From Bradyrhizobium sacchari (GTDB taxonomy: Bacteria > Pseudomonadota > Alphaproteobacteria > Rhizobiales > Xanthobacteraceae), in the NCBI RefSeq assembly GCF_002068095.1, contig NZ_LWIG01000007.1, forward strand, positions 1 to 38,383: a stretch of 38,383 nucleotides of DNA. Direction: 5' to 3'. Each line of letters opens with the position of its first letter. Positions within the stretch are counted from its first letter, which is position 1. The notes beneath the pieces were generated by a model. It worked only from the letters and a program-made list of their open reading frames with translations, searched no databases and had not been told where the DNA came from. This document shows, piece by piece, positions 14,437-23,188 of this stretch. Both the position numbers and the translations under genes were made by a program.

Positions 14437-16521
14437 TCAGGCCGCCTTCCGTTCCATGACGATGCTGCCGGCACCGTCGATATGCGCGTCAAAACTGGTG
14501 GAGACAAAAGTGGAGGTCTCGTCCTCCGCGATCACGGCGGGGCCCGCGATGGTCGCGCCGGGCGCCATGTCCTCGCGGCGATAGAGCGGGATCTCGATCA
14601 CTTCGCCGGCCCGGCCGTCGAAGAACTTTCGGCTGCCGGACGCCTTGGCCGCCGGTTTGCGCGCAACCGCGGCAACAGCGGGCGGGTTGCGCGCGTCGGT
14701 GGTGGCGAGCACCGACCAGCTCAACACCTCGATCGCCGCGCCCGGGATCGGACGCTCGAACATCGCCGCATAATCCGCCTCGAACTTCTGGCGCAGGCCG
14801 GCGAGATCGGCCGAGGTCAGCGGCCGGTTCGGCAGTTCGACAGTGATCTCGTGGCCCTGGCCGACATAGCGCATGAAGGCCGCGCGGCGCTCGCGCACCG
14901 GCGCGCCGGCAGCACCGGGCTCGACCAGCGCACGCGCCTCGGTCGCCATCTCCTGCAGGAGATCGGAGACGGAATTGGTGTCGAAATCGTCGAGCCGGAC
15001 GTGACGGCTGCGCACCAACTCATAGGCGATAGGAGCAGCGAGGAATCCGACGGCGGAGCCGACGCCGGCATTCGACGGCACGATGACGCGGGAGACGCCG
15101 ATCTTCTCGGCGACGCGCGCCGCATGCAGCGGCGCCGCCCCGCCGAAGGCGATCAGCGTGTGCTGGCCGACCACGGCGCCGCGCTCGACTGCATGCACGC
15201 GCGCCGCGCTCGCCATGTTCTCGCAGACGACTTCATGCACGGCATAGGCCGCGGTTTCCGCCGATAGGCCGAGCGCCTCGCCGACGTCGCGCAGCAGCGC
15301 CTGCTTCGACAGTTCCGGATCGAGCTTGATCGTGCCGGCCGCAAAGGCGTCGGGATCAATCATGCCGAGCGCGACGTCCGCATCCGTCACGGCAGGACGC
15401 TGGCCGCCGCGGCCGTAGCACGCGGGGCCGGGCTCCGACGAGGCACTCTCCGGACCGACGGTGACGCGCTTCATCGCATCGACATGGGCGATCGAGCCGC
15501 CGCCCGCGCCGATCTCGACCATCTCGATCACGGGAATGCGCACCGGCAGGCCGGAGCCTTTCAGGAAGCGCGCCGCACGGTCAACCTCGAACACCCGCGA
15601 GGTCTCCGGCTGGTATTTCTCGATCAGGCAGATCTTTGCTGTGGTGCCGCCCATGTCGAAGGACAGCACCTTGCTCTCCCCGAGCCGTGCCGCGATCTGC
15701 GCCGCGAAGATCGCCCCACCGGCCGGGCCGGATTCGACGAGACGCACCGGAAAACGCCGCGCCGTCTCGATCGAGGTGACGCCGCCACCCGAAGTGACGA
15801 GGTAGATCGCGCCGCGGAACTGCTCGACCTGCAAGGCATCGGCCATGCGGGCGAGATAACCTTCGATCAAGGGTTGTACATAGGCGTTCGCAACCGCTGT
15901 GGAGGTGCGCTCGTATTCCCGGATCTCCGGACACACGGCCGATGACACCGTCACGGAAATGCCGGGCATTTCCTCACTGATGATCGCGGCCGCGCGGCGC
16001 TCATGCTCGGGGTTGGCGTAGGAGTGCAGGAAGGCGATCGCGACGCTCTCGACGCCCAATTCACGCAATTTCGGCGCGAGTGCGCGCACGGCCGTCTCGT
16101 CCAGCGGGAGCCGGACCGCGCCGTGGGCATCGATGCGCTCGGGCACGGTGAAGCGCAAGCTGCGCGGCGCGAGCGGCTTCGGCTTGTCGATGCTGAGATC
16201 GTACTGGTCGTAGCGGCTCTCGGTGCCGATATCGAGCACGTCGCGAAAGCCATCGGTCGCAATCAGCGCCGTCTTGGCGCCGCGGCGCTCGATGATCGCG
16301 TTGGTCGCGAGCGTCGTGCCGTGAATGAAGACGTCGATGTCGCTGATATGGGCGCGCGCATCGGCGAGAATGAGGCGCATGCCGTCCAGCACGGCCTGCT
16401 CGGGTCGCTGCGGCGTGGTCAGCACCTTGCGCGTCTTGCGCGCCTGGCCCACGTCCAGCACGATGTCGGTGAACGTGCCACCGATATCCACGGCAAGCCG
16501 CACCTCGGCTCCCTCAAGCAT
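14437..16521 (-). CDS. hyuA: Hydantoinase/oxoprolinase subunit A (HyuA family)
   Basis: A 694-residue ATPase subunit. It begins with the phosphate-binding loop VDIGGTFTDIVL (residues 11-22) of the ASKHA-like fold. It continues with IFIHGTTLATNAIIERRGAK-type sequence, LVESGPAGGAIFAA, LSFDMGGTTAKICLIEKYQ and IEIGAGGGSIAHVD-like elements, and ends with the beta-rich C-terminal domain (ATIAGPAVIAEDETSTFV). HyuA hydrolyses ATP to activate a cyclic amide or ketone, which HyuB then processes. It is the first gene of the operon. The start at 16521 follows GGAG about 11 bases upstream, and a candidate sigma-54 promoter lies 45-60 bases before it. Confidence 0.94.
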   Translation of the reverse strand: MLEGAEVRLAVDIGGTFTDIVLDVGQARKTRKVLTTPQRPEQAVLDGMRLILADARAHISDIDVFIHGTTLATNAIIERRGAKTALIATDGFRDVLDIGTESRYDQYDLSIDKPKPLAPRSLRFTVPERIDAHGAVRLPLDETAVRALAPKLRELGVESVAIAFLHSYANPEHERRAAAIISEEMPGISVTVSSAVCPEIREYERTSTAVANAYVQPLIEGYLARMADALQVEQFRGAIYLVTSGGGVTSIETARRFPVRLVESGPAGGAIFAAQIAARLGESKVLSFDMGGTTAKICLIEKYQPETSRVFEVDRAARFLKGSGLPVRIPVIEMVEIGAGGGSIAHVDAMKRVTVGPESASSEPGPACYGRGGQRPAVTDADVALGMIDPDAFAAGTIKLDPELSKQALLRDVGEALGLSAETAAYAVHEVVCENMASAARVHAVERGAVVGQHTLIAFGGAAPLHAARVAEKIGVSRVIVPSNAGVGSAVGFLAAPIAYELVRSRHVRLDDFDTNSVSDLLQEMATEARALVEPGAAGAPVRERRAAFMRYVGQGHEITVELPNRPLTSADLAGLRQKFEADYAAMFERPIPGAAIEVLSWSVLATTDARNPPAVAAVARKPAAKASGSRKFFDGRAGEVIEIPLYRREDMAPGATIAGPAVIAEDETSTFVSTSFDAHIDGAGSIVMERKAA

Positions 16522-16565
16522 TCCAAATTCTCCGTGCTGATCGTCAAGACAGGGTCCAAAAACGC

Positions 16566-16581
16566 AGCAATTTCCATGCCA
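16566..16581 (-). promoter_or_regulatory. Candidate sigma-54 (-24/-12) promoter of the hyu-dct operon
   Basis: The minus strand reads TGGCATGGAAATTGCT. It matches the sigma-54 consensus TGGCACG-N4-TTGCW at every fixed position except one (T for C), and has the required GG-N10-GC spacing. The start point would be near 16555, leaving a leader of about 34 bases with a ribosome-binding site before the hyuA ATG. Sigma-54 promoters need an enhancer-binding protein, and none is encoded in the window. Confidence 0.7.
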
Positions 16582-16624
16582 TGAGGCATGCTGGCAACGC
16601 TGCGCAAGGCCATTCTGCGCGGCA

Positions 16625-16637
16625 CCTATGCAATAGG
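16625..16637. promoter_or_regulatory. Palindrome upstream of the sigma-54 promoter (possible activator site)
   Basis: CCTATGCAATAGG has 5-bp perfect arms around GCA. It lies about 70-82 bases upstream of the predicted hyu start point, where enhancer-binding activators commonly bind. A second palindrome, CATGCC-ATGA-GGCATG, overlaps the -24 region. Both are short and could be chance. Confidence 0.3.
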
Positions 16638-16662
16638 CAAGGCATGTTCGCCGCCTGCGCGA

Positions 16663-17469
16663 TCAGAGCAGGAATGCAAGCGCGGCTTCGCAGCGCTCCT
16701 CGACTTTCAGTGTCAGAAGATCGTCGGCGCGGGTACGTCCGAGATTGACCGCGGCGATCGGGATTTTTCGGTTCGCGGCGGCCTGCACGAAGCGAAAGCC
16801 GGAATAGACCATCAATGACGAGCCGACGATCAGCATGGCGTCGGCCTGCGACAGATGGTCCTGCGCCGTGGCGACCACGTCGCGCGGTACGTTCTCGCCG
16901 AAGAACACCACGTCCGGCTTGAGGATGCCGCCGCAGGTTTCGCAAGAAGGCACCTTGAACGAGGAGAACTCCGCGTGCTCGAGATCAGCGTCGCCGTCAG
17001 GCGCATCCGCAGCATCGAGCGTCAGCCACTCCGCGTTCACGCGCCCCAGCGTGTCCTGGAATTCGGTCCGCGGCGTCTTCGCCCCGCAGCTCATGCAGCG
17101 GACGAGATCGAGCCGGCCATGCAGGTCGATGACCTGCCGGTGGCCGGCGGATTGATGCAGCCGGTCGACATTCTGGGTCAGCAGCATCTCGCAGCGGCCG
17201 TTCGCCTCGAGGCGTGCCAGCGCATGATGCGCATCGTTCGGCTTCGCCTGGCCGAACCGCCGCCAGCCGATCAGGCTGCGGGCCCAATAGCGCTGACGCG
17301 TAGGCGCGTCCGTCATGAAAGCCTGGAAATTGACCGGCTGGGTCCGCTTCCAGTTGCCATGGCTGTCACGGTAATCGGGAATGCCCGAATTGGTGCTGCA
17401 GCCGGCGCCGGTCAGCACGAACAGGCGTTCGTGCCGGCCGACGAAATCCTGAAGCGGGGAGTCTGACAT
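16663..17469 (-). CDS. Sir2-family NAD-dependent protein deacylase
   Basis: A 268-residue sirtuin. The NAD-binding motif GAGCSTNSGIPDYRD is at 21-35, TQNVD at 98-102, and the catalytic His117 lies in DLHGRLD. The zinc ligands are C125/C128 (CMSC) and C176/C179 (CETC), 47 residues apart. KPDVVFFGE and IVGSSLMVYSG complete the Rossmann part. It would remove acyl groups from lysines and release nicotinamide and O-acyl-ADP-ribose. It lacks the Ala-Tyr-x-x-Arg pocket of CobB-type desuccinylases in an obvious form, so deacetylation is the more likely activity. It stands downstream of the SDR gene, with a 68-bp gap, and upstream of the hyu promoter. Confidence 0.93.
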   Translation of the reverse strand: MSDSPLQDFVGRHERLFVLTGAGCSTNSGIPDYRDSHGNWKRTQPVNFQAFMTDAPTRQRYWARSLIGWRRFGQAKPNDAHHALARLEANGRCEMLLTQNVDRLHQSAGHRQVIDLHGRLDLVRCMSCGAKTPRTEFQDTLGRVNAEWLTLDAADAPDGDADLEHAEFSSFKVPSCETCGGILKPDVVFFGENVPRDVVATAQDHLSQADAMLIVGSSLMVYSGFRFVQAAANRKIPIAAVNLGRTRADDLLTLKVEERCEAALAFLL

Positions 17470-17537
17470 GGCGCAGATGTAGTCTGCGCCGGCGGATTCT
17501 GCCAGATGCCGCGCGGACCCGCCTGTGGCGGATCGGG

Positions 17538-18374
17538 TTAGCTTGCCCAGTTCTCACGAAATTCCGGGAACAGCGTTATGCCCCCGCAGGCATAGATGGT
17601 CTGCCCGGTGATGTAGCTGGCATCATCCGACGCGAGAAAAGCGAACACGGCGGCGATCTCCTCCGGCGTGCCGACGCGGCCCATGGGAATGTGGCTGGTG
17701 ACGACGCCGCGCTTTTCGGGATCGCCCGTCCAGGCTGCGTTGATCGGCGTGTCGATCGCGCCGGGACCGACCGCATTGACGCGGATGCCGCGGCCGGCGA
17801 ACTCCAGCGCCAGCGTCCGCGTCAAACCGGCCATGCCGCTCTTGCTGATGGAATAAGCGAGATAGCCCGGCTTCGGGATGATCTGGTGGACGCTCGAGCA
17901 ATTGATGATGCTGCCGCCTCCGCCGCGCGCGACGAAATGCGCCAGCGCCTTCTGCGCGCAGAGCACGGCGCCGTTCAGATTGACGTCGATGATGCGGCGA
18001 TAGGTTTCCACGTCGAGCGCATCGCTCGGCGACTCCCGCTGGAATCCGGCGTTGTTGACGAGGCAATCAAGACGCTTGAAGCGCGCCAGGACGGTTTCGA
18101 ACATCGCGGCGATCTCCTGCTCACTGCCAACATCAGCCTTGACGATGATGTGATCGAGCCGGCCGTGGCCACGGTCGCTCGAAGCTGTTCGTGCAAGGGC
18201 GAGCGTCTCCTCGGCCTTTCCGGGATGATCGAAATAGTTGATGGCGACGGTCGCCCCTTCCTGCGCCAGCCGGATGGCGACGGCGCGGCCGATGCCTTGC
18301 GAGGCACCGGTCACCAGCGCGTAGTGGTCAATGAGGCGCGAGGGAAAAGAGGTCGAACCTACAGTTTGCGGCAT
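17538..18374 (-). CDS. Short-chain dehydrogenase/reductase (glucose 1-dehydrogenase-like)
   Basis: This 278-residue classical SDR has a nucleotide-binding motif TGASQGIG at 22-29, NNAG at 107-110, catalytic Ser161 (CSSVHQ) and Tyr174-x3-Lys178 (YSISK). VNAVGPGAIDTPIN and the C-terminal TGQTIYACGGITLFPEF also fit the glucose 1-dehydrogenase-type group. Many members of this group act on other sugars or alcohols, so the substrate is open. The start at 18374 was chosen for GGAGAG five bases upstream and because homology begins soon after; an in-frame ATG at 18425 lacks such support. It follows the NCS2 permease gene by 73 bp on the same strand. Confidence 0.88.
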   Translation of the reverse strand: MPQTVGSTSFPSRLIDHYALVTGASQGIGRAVAIRLAQEGATVAINYFDHPGKAEETLALARTASSDRGHGRLDHIIVKADVGSEQEIAAMFETVLARFKRLDCLVNNAGFQRESPSDALDVETYRRIIDVNLNGAVLCAQKALAHFVARGGGGSIINCSSVHQIIPKPGYLAYSISKSGMAGLTRTLALEFAGRGIRVNAVGPGAIDTPINAAWTGDPEKRGVVTSHIPMGRVGTPEEIAAVFAFLASDDASYITGQTIYACGGITLFPEFRENWAS

Positions 18375-18447
18375 GTGTTCTCTCCGGGACGCATCATCAT
18401 GGATGGAACCGACGTTTTGTTCCATCCCGTCCGCGCATTGCTGGGAT

Positions 18448-19767
18448 TCATCCGGAGCGACGCGCCAGCGTCGAGGTCAGGATCTGATAGAGGATGATGG
18501 CGCCGAAAGTCGCGGTGCCGATGCCGCCGATCGTGAACGCGCCGAATTTGAGCGTGAGGTCGCCCGCGCCCGCGGTCAGCGCCACGGCGACGGTGATCAG
18601 GTTCGCAGGACTTGCGAAGTCGACCTTGTTCTCGACCCAGATCCGGCCCGCCATCGCCGCGATCAATCCGAACAGCACGATCGAAAGGCCGCCGATGACG
18701 GGGCCCGGGATCGACAGGATCAGCGCGCCGAATTTCGGCGAGAAGCCGAGCAGGATCGACACCGTGGCCGCGAACGCAAACAGCAGGGTCGAATAGACCT
18801 TCGTCGCCGCCATGACGCCGATGTTCTCGGCATAGGTGGTGACGCCGGTGCCGCCGCCGCAGGCCGCCACGATCGTCGCAAGGCTGTCGGCGAACAGGGC
18901 GCGGCCGAGATAGGAATCGAGGCTGCGGCCCGTCATAGCGCCGACCGCCTTGATGTGCCCGAGGTTCTCGGCGACGAGGATGACCGCAACCGGCGCGATC
19001 AGAAAGATCGCATCGGCCCGGAAGGTCGGCGTGGTGAATTTCGGCAGGCCGAGCCATGACGCGGCCGAGAGCTGAGTGAAGTCGATCGGCTTGCCGAAAC
19101 CGAGGCCGTTCGCGAACAGAAAATACAACAGATATCCGCCGACCGCGCCGAGGATGATCGGCAGGCGCCGCCACAGGCCGGGCGCTGCAACGGCAACCAC
19201 GCCGATGATCAGGACGGTCGCGAGCCCGATCCAGGTGTCGAACGCATTGGCGCTCACCGCCTTGACCGCCACGGGTGCGAGGTTGAGGCCGATCGCAGCA
19301 ACCACGGCGCCGGTGACGGCCGGCGGCATCAGGCGTTCGACCCAGCCGACGCCCGACCACATCACGATCAGCGCGATCACGCCGTAGAGCACCCCGGCTC
19401 CGACGATGCCGCCGAGCGCAACGGAGATGTTCGGGTTCGGCCCCTGCCCGGCATAGCCGGTGGCGGCGATGACGACGGCGATGAAGGCGAAGCTCGAGCC
19501 GAGATAGCTCGGCACGCGACCCGCGACGATGACGAAGAAGATCAGCGTGCCGACGCCGGAGAACAGCACCGCAACATTGGGATCGAACCCCATCAGCAGC
19601 GGCGCGATGATCGTCGCGCCGGACATCGCGACGCAATGCTGCAGACCCGAGACGATGGTCTGGCCCCATGACAGCCGCTCCTCCGGCATAATCACGCCCG
19701 AGGTCTTGAGCTTCCAACGCGGAAAGTAGCCCTGTGCCTGCTCGTCCGAGCCGGTTGCGATCGTCAT
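18448..19767 (-). CDS. NCS2-family nucleobase permease (uracil/xanthine type)
   Basis: A 439-residue permease with about 14 membrane segments. Signatures are LQHCVAMSGATIIAPLLMGF near the start, the half-helix SSFAFIAVVIA, VAENLGHIKAVGAMTGR (the Glu that contacts the base) and GGGTGVTTYAENIGVMAATK. The second motif resembles UraA/RutG pyrimidine carriers more than purine carriers, but the family does not allow a firm call. It probably imports a nucleobase with protons. It is divergent from dctA across a 139-bp region. No purine riboswitch-like structure was recognised in its leader. Confidence 0.9.
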   Translation of the reverse strand: MTIATGSDEQAQGYFPRWKLKTSGVIMPEERLSWGQTIVSGLQHCVAMSGATIIAPLLMGFDPNVAVLFSGVGTLIFFVIVAGRVPSYLGSSFAFIAVVIAATGYAGQGPNPNISVALGGIVGAGVLYGVIALIVMWSGVGWVERLMPPAVTGAVVAAIGLNLAPVAVKAVSANAFDTWIGLATVLIIGVVAVAAPGLWRRLPIILGAVGGYLLYFLFANGLGFGKPIDFTQLSAASWLGLPKFTTPTFRADAIFLIAPVAVILVAENLGHIKAVGAMTGRSLDSYLGRALFADSLATIVAACGGGTGVTTYAENIGVMAATKVYSTLLFAFAATVSILLGFSPKFGALILSIPGPVIGGLSIVLFGLIAAMAGRIWVENKVDFASPANLITVAVALTAGAGDLTLKFGAFTIGGIGTATFGAIILYQILTSTLARRSG

Positions 19768-19860
19768 GTTCCCCCCGTTGCGGTGCAGCGATTGATGTTC
19801 GTGCGATCCGACAAAAATGTGATTGTCGCTTCTGCGGCGGCCATCACATGATGCAAGTCA

Positions 19861-19879
19861 TGCAAGATTCAATCTTGCA
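19861..19879. promoter_or_regulatory. Perfect 19-bp palindrome between NCS2 permease and dctA
   Basis: TGCAAGATTCAATCTTGCA has 9-bp perfect arms around a single central base. A further direct copy of TGCAAG begins nine bases to the left (19852). It lies 28 bases before the dctA ATG and 94 bases before the divergent permease start, a good place for a dimeric regulator. The family of the regulator (GntR, LysR or other) cannot be told. No sigma-54 promoter of the kind used by many rhizobial dctA genes was found here. Confidence 0.65.
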
Positions 19880-19906
19880 AAATCAATGTGTTCCGGGGCT
19901 CATCAT

Positions 19907-21235
19907 ATGACACAGATTGCGATCCAGCCAGCCGTCCACCGCCGGCACCAGCCCTGGTACAAGATCCTCTACATCCAGGTGCTGATCGCGATCGCGCTCG
20001 GTGTTCTCATCGGCTATTTCTTTCCCGATCTCGGCAAGGCGCTGAAGCCGCTCGGCGACGGCTTTATCGCGCTGATCAAGATGATGATCGCGCCTGTCAT
20101 CTTCTGCACCGTGGTGCACGGCATCTCCTCGATGGGCGATCTCAAGCGCGTCGGCCGGGTCGGGCTGAAGTCGCTGATCTATTTCGAAACGGTCTCGACC
20201 GTCGCGCTCGCGGTCGGCCTGCTGGTCGGCGAGATTCTCCAGCCCGGACACGGCTTCAACATCGATCCGGCCACGATCGACCCGAAATCGGTCGCAACCT
20301 ACGTCACCAAGGCCAAGGAAGAGGGCATCGTCGCCCATTTGATGGCGATCATTCCCGACAGCTATGTCGGCGCGATTGCGCGCGGCGACCTGCTCCAGGT
20401 GCTGCTGATCTCGATCCTGTCGGGCTTTTCCATCGCCTTTCTCGGCAAGGCCGGTGAGCCCATTGCGGAGGCGATCGACAAGGCGGCGAAGATGTTCTTC
20501 GGCATCATCCGCATCATCGTTCGGGTCGCGCCGATCGGCGCCTTCGGCGCGATGGCCTTCACCGTCGGCGCCTACGGCCTCGGCTCGCTGCTCAACCTCG
20601 TCGCCCTGATCGGCACGTTCTATCTCACCAGCATGCTGTTCGTCTTGATCGTGTTAGGTGCAATCGCCCGCCTCGCCGGCTTCTCGATCCTGCGCTTCAT
20701 TGCCTACATCAAGGACGAGCTTCTGATCGTGCTCGGCACCTCGTCCTCGGAGACGGTGCTGCCGCAGATGATCCAGAAGATGGAGCATCTCGGCGCCTCA
20801 CGCTCGGTGGTCGGCCTGGTAATTCCGACCGGCTACAGCTTCAACCTTGACGGCACCAACATCTACATGACGCTGGCGACCCTGTTCCTCGCGCAGGCGA
20901 CCAACACGCACCTGACGATCTGGCAGGAGCTCGGCATTCTCGGCATCGCCATGATCACCTCCAAGGGCGCATCGGGCGTGACCGGCGCCGGCTTCATCAC
21001 GCTCGCCGCGACGCTGTCGATCGTGCCTGACATCCCGATCCAGTCCATCGCGATCCTGGTCGGCATCGACAAGTTCATGAGCGAATGCCGCGCGTTGACC
21101 AATCTGATCGGCAACGGCGTTGCCTGCGTCGTCATCAGCATCTCCGAAGGCGAACTCGATCGCGAGGCGCTGCACGAGACCATGGCACATCCGCTGGAGG
21201 TCGGCGAGGCGCTGGAACCGGGCGGCAACGCGTGA
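19907..21235 (+). CDS. dctA: C4-dicarboxylate transport protein
   Basis: This 442-residue carrier of the dicarboxylate/amino acid:cation symporter family takes up succinate, fumarate and malate in rhizobia. It begins [20 protein letters not shown], followed by [24 protein letters not shown] sequence and [20 protein letters not shown]. The serine-rich hairpin [10 protein letters not shown] is at about 277-286, and [20 protein letters not shown] and [20 protein letters not shown] complete the transport core. The start at 19907 matches known DctA N-termini. The upstream extension is unlikely because it covers the palindromic operator. No dctB/dctD sensor-regulator pair is adjacent, unlike classic rhizobial dct loci, so this may be a second copy. 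It ends with an intrinsic terminator. Confidence 0.95.
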   Translation: MTQIAIQPAVHRRHQPWYKILYIQVLIAIALGVLIGYFFPDLGKALKPLGDGFIALIKMMIAPVIFCTVVHGISSMGDLKRVGRVGLKSLIYFETVSTVALAVGLLVGEILQPGHGFNIDPATIDPKSVATYVTKAKEEGIVAHLMAIIPDSYVGAIARGDLLQVLLISILSGFSIAFLGKAGEPIAEAIDKAAKMFFGIIRIIVRVAPIGAFGAMAFTVGAYGLGSLLNLVALIGTFYLTSMLFVLIVLGAIARLAGFSILRFIAYIKDELLIVLGTSSSETVLPQMIQKMEHLGASRSVVGLVIPTGYSFNLDGTNIYMTLATLFLAQATNTHLTIWQELGILGIAMITSKGASGVTGAGFITLAATLSIVPDIPIQSIAILVGIDKFMSECRALTNLIGNGVACVVISISEGELDREALHETMAHPLEVGEALEPGGNA

Positions 21236-21342
21236 GCTGCCGCACCCCGGTTCCGACGCGGTAGTTTCCCGGAGTAGAAAATTGCTGCGGCACGAGTCAC
21301 AACAGCGATGTTGGGATCACTGATTGATACTCATTCATTCCA

Positions 21343-21375
21343 CCCGGCGCGCTGGGGGCAGGGCGTCGGGTTTTT
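21343..21375 (+). terminator. Intrinsic terminator after dctA
   Basis: CCCGGCGC (21343-21350) pairs with GCGTCGGG (21363-21370), eight pairs including one G-T, and TTTTT follows directly. It lies 108 bases after the dctA stop and protects the convergent ABC-F gene. Confidence 0.75.
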
Positions 21376-21410
21376 GATCATCATCATCGCGCTGGGATCG
21401 AGAGGCGGGA

Positions 21411-23024
21411 TCAAACGATCCCGCCATCGGCGCGCTGCACGCTGGCGGCAAGATCGAGCCGTCGCGTGATCCCGATTGCCTGCAGGAATGCCTCGTCATG
21501 ACTGACGACGAGCAACGCGCCATCATAGGCTCTCAAGCCTGATTCAACGGCCTCGATGGACGCGATGTCCAGATGATTGGTCGGCTCGTCCAGGACCAGC
21601 AGAGACGGCGGCATTTGTCCGCCCAGCACACAGGCAAGGCCGGCGCGAAACATCTGTCCGCCGCTGAGATGTCCGACGATCTGCAAGGCCGCATCGGCGC
21701 GAAACATGAACCGCGCCAGCGCGGCATGGCATTCATTCGCACCAGCCTTCGGATTGAGGCGTCCAAAATTCTCCAGGATGGAGATCCCGGGATCGAGCAG
21801 GCTGACCTTCTGGTCGAACAGCGCGAAGTCCGGCCTGACCCTCACGGTGCCCGCGAGCGGACGCAATTCGCCCGCAACGAGCTTCAGCAGCGTCGTCTTG
21901 CCGGAACCGTTCGGGCCGACCAGCGCGACCCGTTCCGGTCCGACGATCGCGAGCGAAAGATCGCGCAAGACCGGCGGCTCGGGCGGATAACCGGCGCTGA
22001 TCCGGTCCAGCGAAAGCACCTCCCTGCCCGCCGGCAGGTTCGTGGCGGGCAGCTTGACCGACAGCGGCTGGAGAATCTCGATGCGCCGGCGCGCCGTGTC
22101 GACGGCCTCGTGGGCCTCCGCGCGCCGCCGCTCGGCGATCTGCGCGTCTCTGCCGCCAGTGTCTTCGCTGCGATCCCGTCGCGCGCCGGCAAGGATGCGT
22201 GGCATGTCGCCCTTGGCGCGCTTCTTCCGGCCGCCGCTGTCCTTGCGCGCTTTCTTCTCCGCGATCTCCTGCGCTTTGCTGTCGATCTCGGACAGGCGCC
22301 TCTCGGCGTGCGCGAGGTCATGCCTCACGGCCGCGAGCTCGACGGCCTTCCGTGCGCGAAAGCTGCTCCAGTTGCCGCCGTATCGCGCGGCGCCGAGCGA
22401 CGTCAGCTCGACGATCGCATCCATCGTGTCGAGCAGATCCCGATCGTGGCTGACCACGATCGCTCCGCCGCGCCAGGTGGCGAGGAGATCGGTCACGGCC
22501 TTGCGTCCGTCCCGGTCGAGATTGTTGGTGGGCTCGTCCAGCAGGAGGAAGTCGGGCTCGGCGAACACCAGCGCGGCAAGGCGGACCCGCGTGATCTGGC
22601 CGCCGGACAGGCAGGAGAGCTCTGTATCCGGCGCAAGATCGAACCCGACGCGCGCCAGAGCGGCTTCCAGCCGCGCTTCGAGCGTCCAGTCGATCGCAGC
22701 GATCTCGTCGGCTGAGGCATCGCCCCGCGCGGCGCGGCGAAGCAACGCCAGCGTCTGCCGCACACCGAACAGATCGGCCACGGTCGCGCCCGCGAGCACC
22801 CGCACGTCCTGACGCAGCAGCCCGATGGTGCCGCTGATCAGAACGCGCCCGGATCGGGGAACGTCTTCCCCTAGAATCGACGCAAGCAACGTTGTCTTTC
22901 CGACGCCGTTGCGGCCGACGAGACCCGTGCGCTCGGCGGCGAATGTCAGGTCGATGTTGTTGAGAAGAGGACGGCCGTCAGGCGTGGACAGCGACAGGTT
23001 CGACAGGATGATTGATGCAGGCAT
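21411..23024 (-). CDS. ABC-F family ATPase (translation/antibiotic-resistance type)
   Basis: This 537-residue protein has two ATP-binding domains and no membrane segments. The first Walker A is GRNGVGKT (37-44), with LSGGQITRVRLAALVFAEPD and LLLDEPTNNLD. The second domain has GPNGSGKT, LSGGQMFRAGLACVLGGQMP and LLVLDEPTNHLD. The two are joined by a charged helical linker of about 90 residues (AHAERRLSEIDSKAQEIAEK onward) of the kind that reaches into the ribosome. ABC-F proteins act on stalled ribosomes or displace antibiotics. The sequence is not an obvious EttA or Uup. ATG 23024 was chosen because homology begins at MPASIILSN and GGGGAA precedes it; an in-frame start six codons earlier is possible. 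It is monocistronic and convergent with dctA. Confidence 0.9.
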   Translation of the reverse strand: MPASIILSNLSLSTPDGRPLLNNIDLTFAAERTGLVGRNGVGKTTLLASILGEDVPRSGRVLISGTIGLLRQDVRVLAGATVADLFGVRQTLALLRRAARGDASADEIAAIDWTLEARLEAALARVGFDLAPDTELSCLSGGQITRVRLAALVFAEPDFLLLDEPTNNLDRDGRKAVTDLLATWRGGAIVVSHDRDLLDTMDAIVELTSLGAARYGGNWSSFRARKAVELAAVRHDLAHAERRLSEIDSKAQEIAEKKARKDSGGRKKRAKGDMPRILAGARRDRSEDTGGRDAQIAERRRAEAHEAVDTARRRIEILQPLSVKLPATNLPAGREVLSLDRISAGYPPEPPVLRDLSLAIVGPERVALVGPNGSGKTTLLKLVAGELRPLAGTVRVRPDFALFDQKVSLLDPGISILENFGRLNPKAGANECHAALARFMFRADAALQIVGHLSGGQMFRAGLACVLGGQMPPSLLVLDEPTNHLDIASIEAVESGLRAYDGALLVVSHDEAFLQAIGITRRLDLAASVQRADGGIV

Positions 23025-23142
23025 GGAATTCCCCGGGAGCAAGGCGGATGAGCGTTGCGGTCGGGGTGAAATCCATGGCTGCGAATATCCAGGTTGAGGA
23101 ACTCCCTAGGTAGTCCCATCCCAGGGCGAGATCAAGGCGCGG

Positions 23143-23170
23143 GGACGACGGCGCGAGACCGCCGGCGTCC
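23143..23170. terminator. Hairpin between ridA-like gene and ABC-F gene
   Basis: GGACGACGGCG (23143-23153) pairs with CGCCGGCGTCC (23160-23170) with one mismatch and a six-base loop. It lies 19 bases after the RidA stop on the minus strand. There is no T-tract in that direction, so it may be a factor-dependent terminator or an attenuator in front of the ABC-F gene. Confidence 0.4.
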
Positions 23171-23188
23171 TTTGTTGGGCCTTCGCGA

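Noticed and set aside
19818..19848. TGTGAT...ATCACA as a CRP-like site upstream of dctA
   Set aside because: The arms are 19 bases apart, far too wide for a CRP/FNR dimer site.
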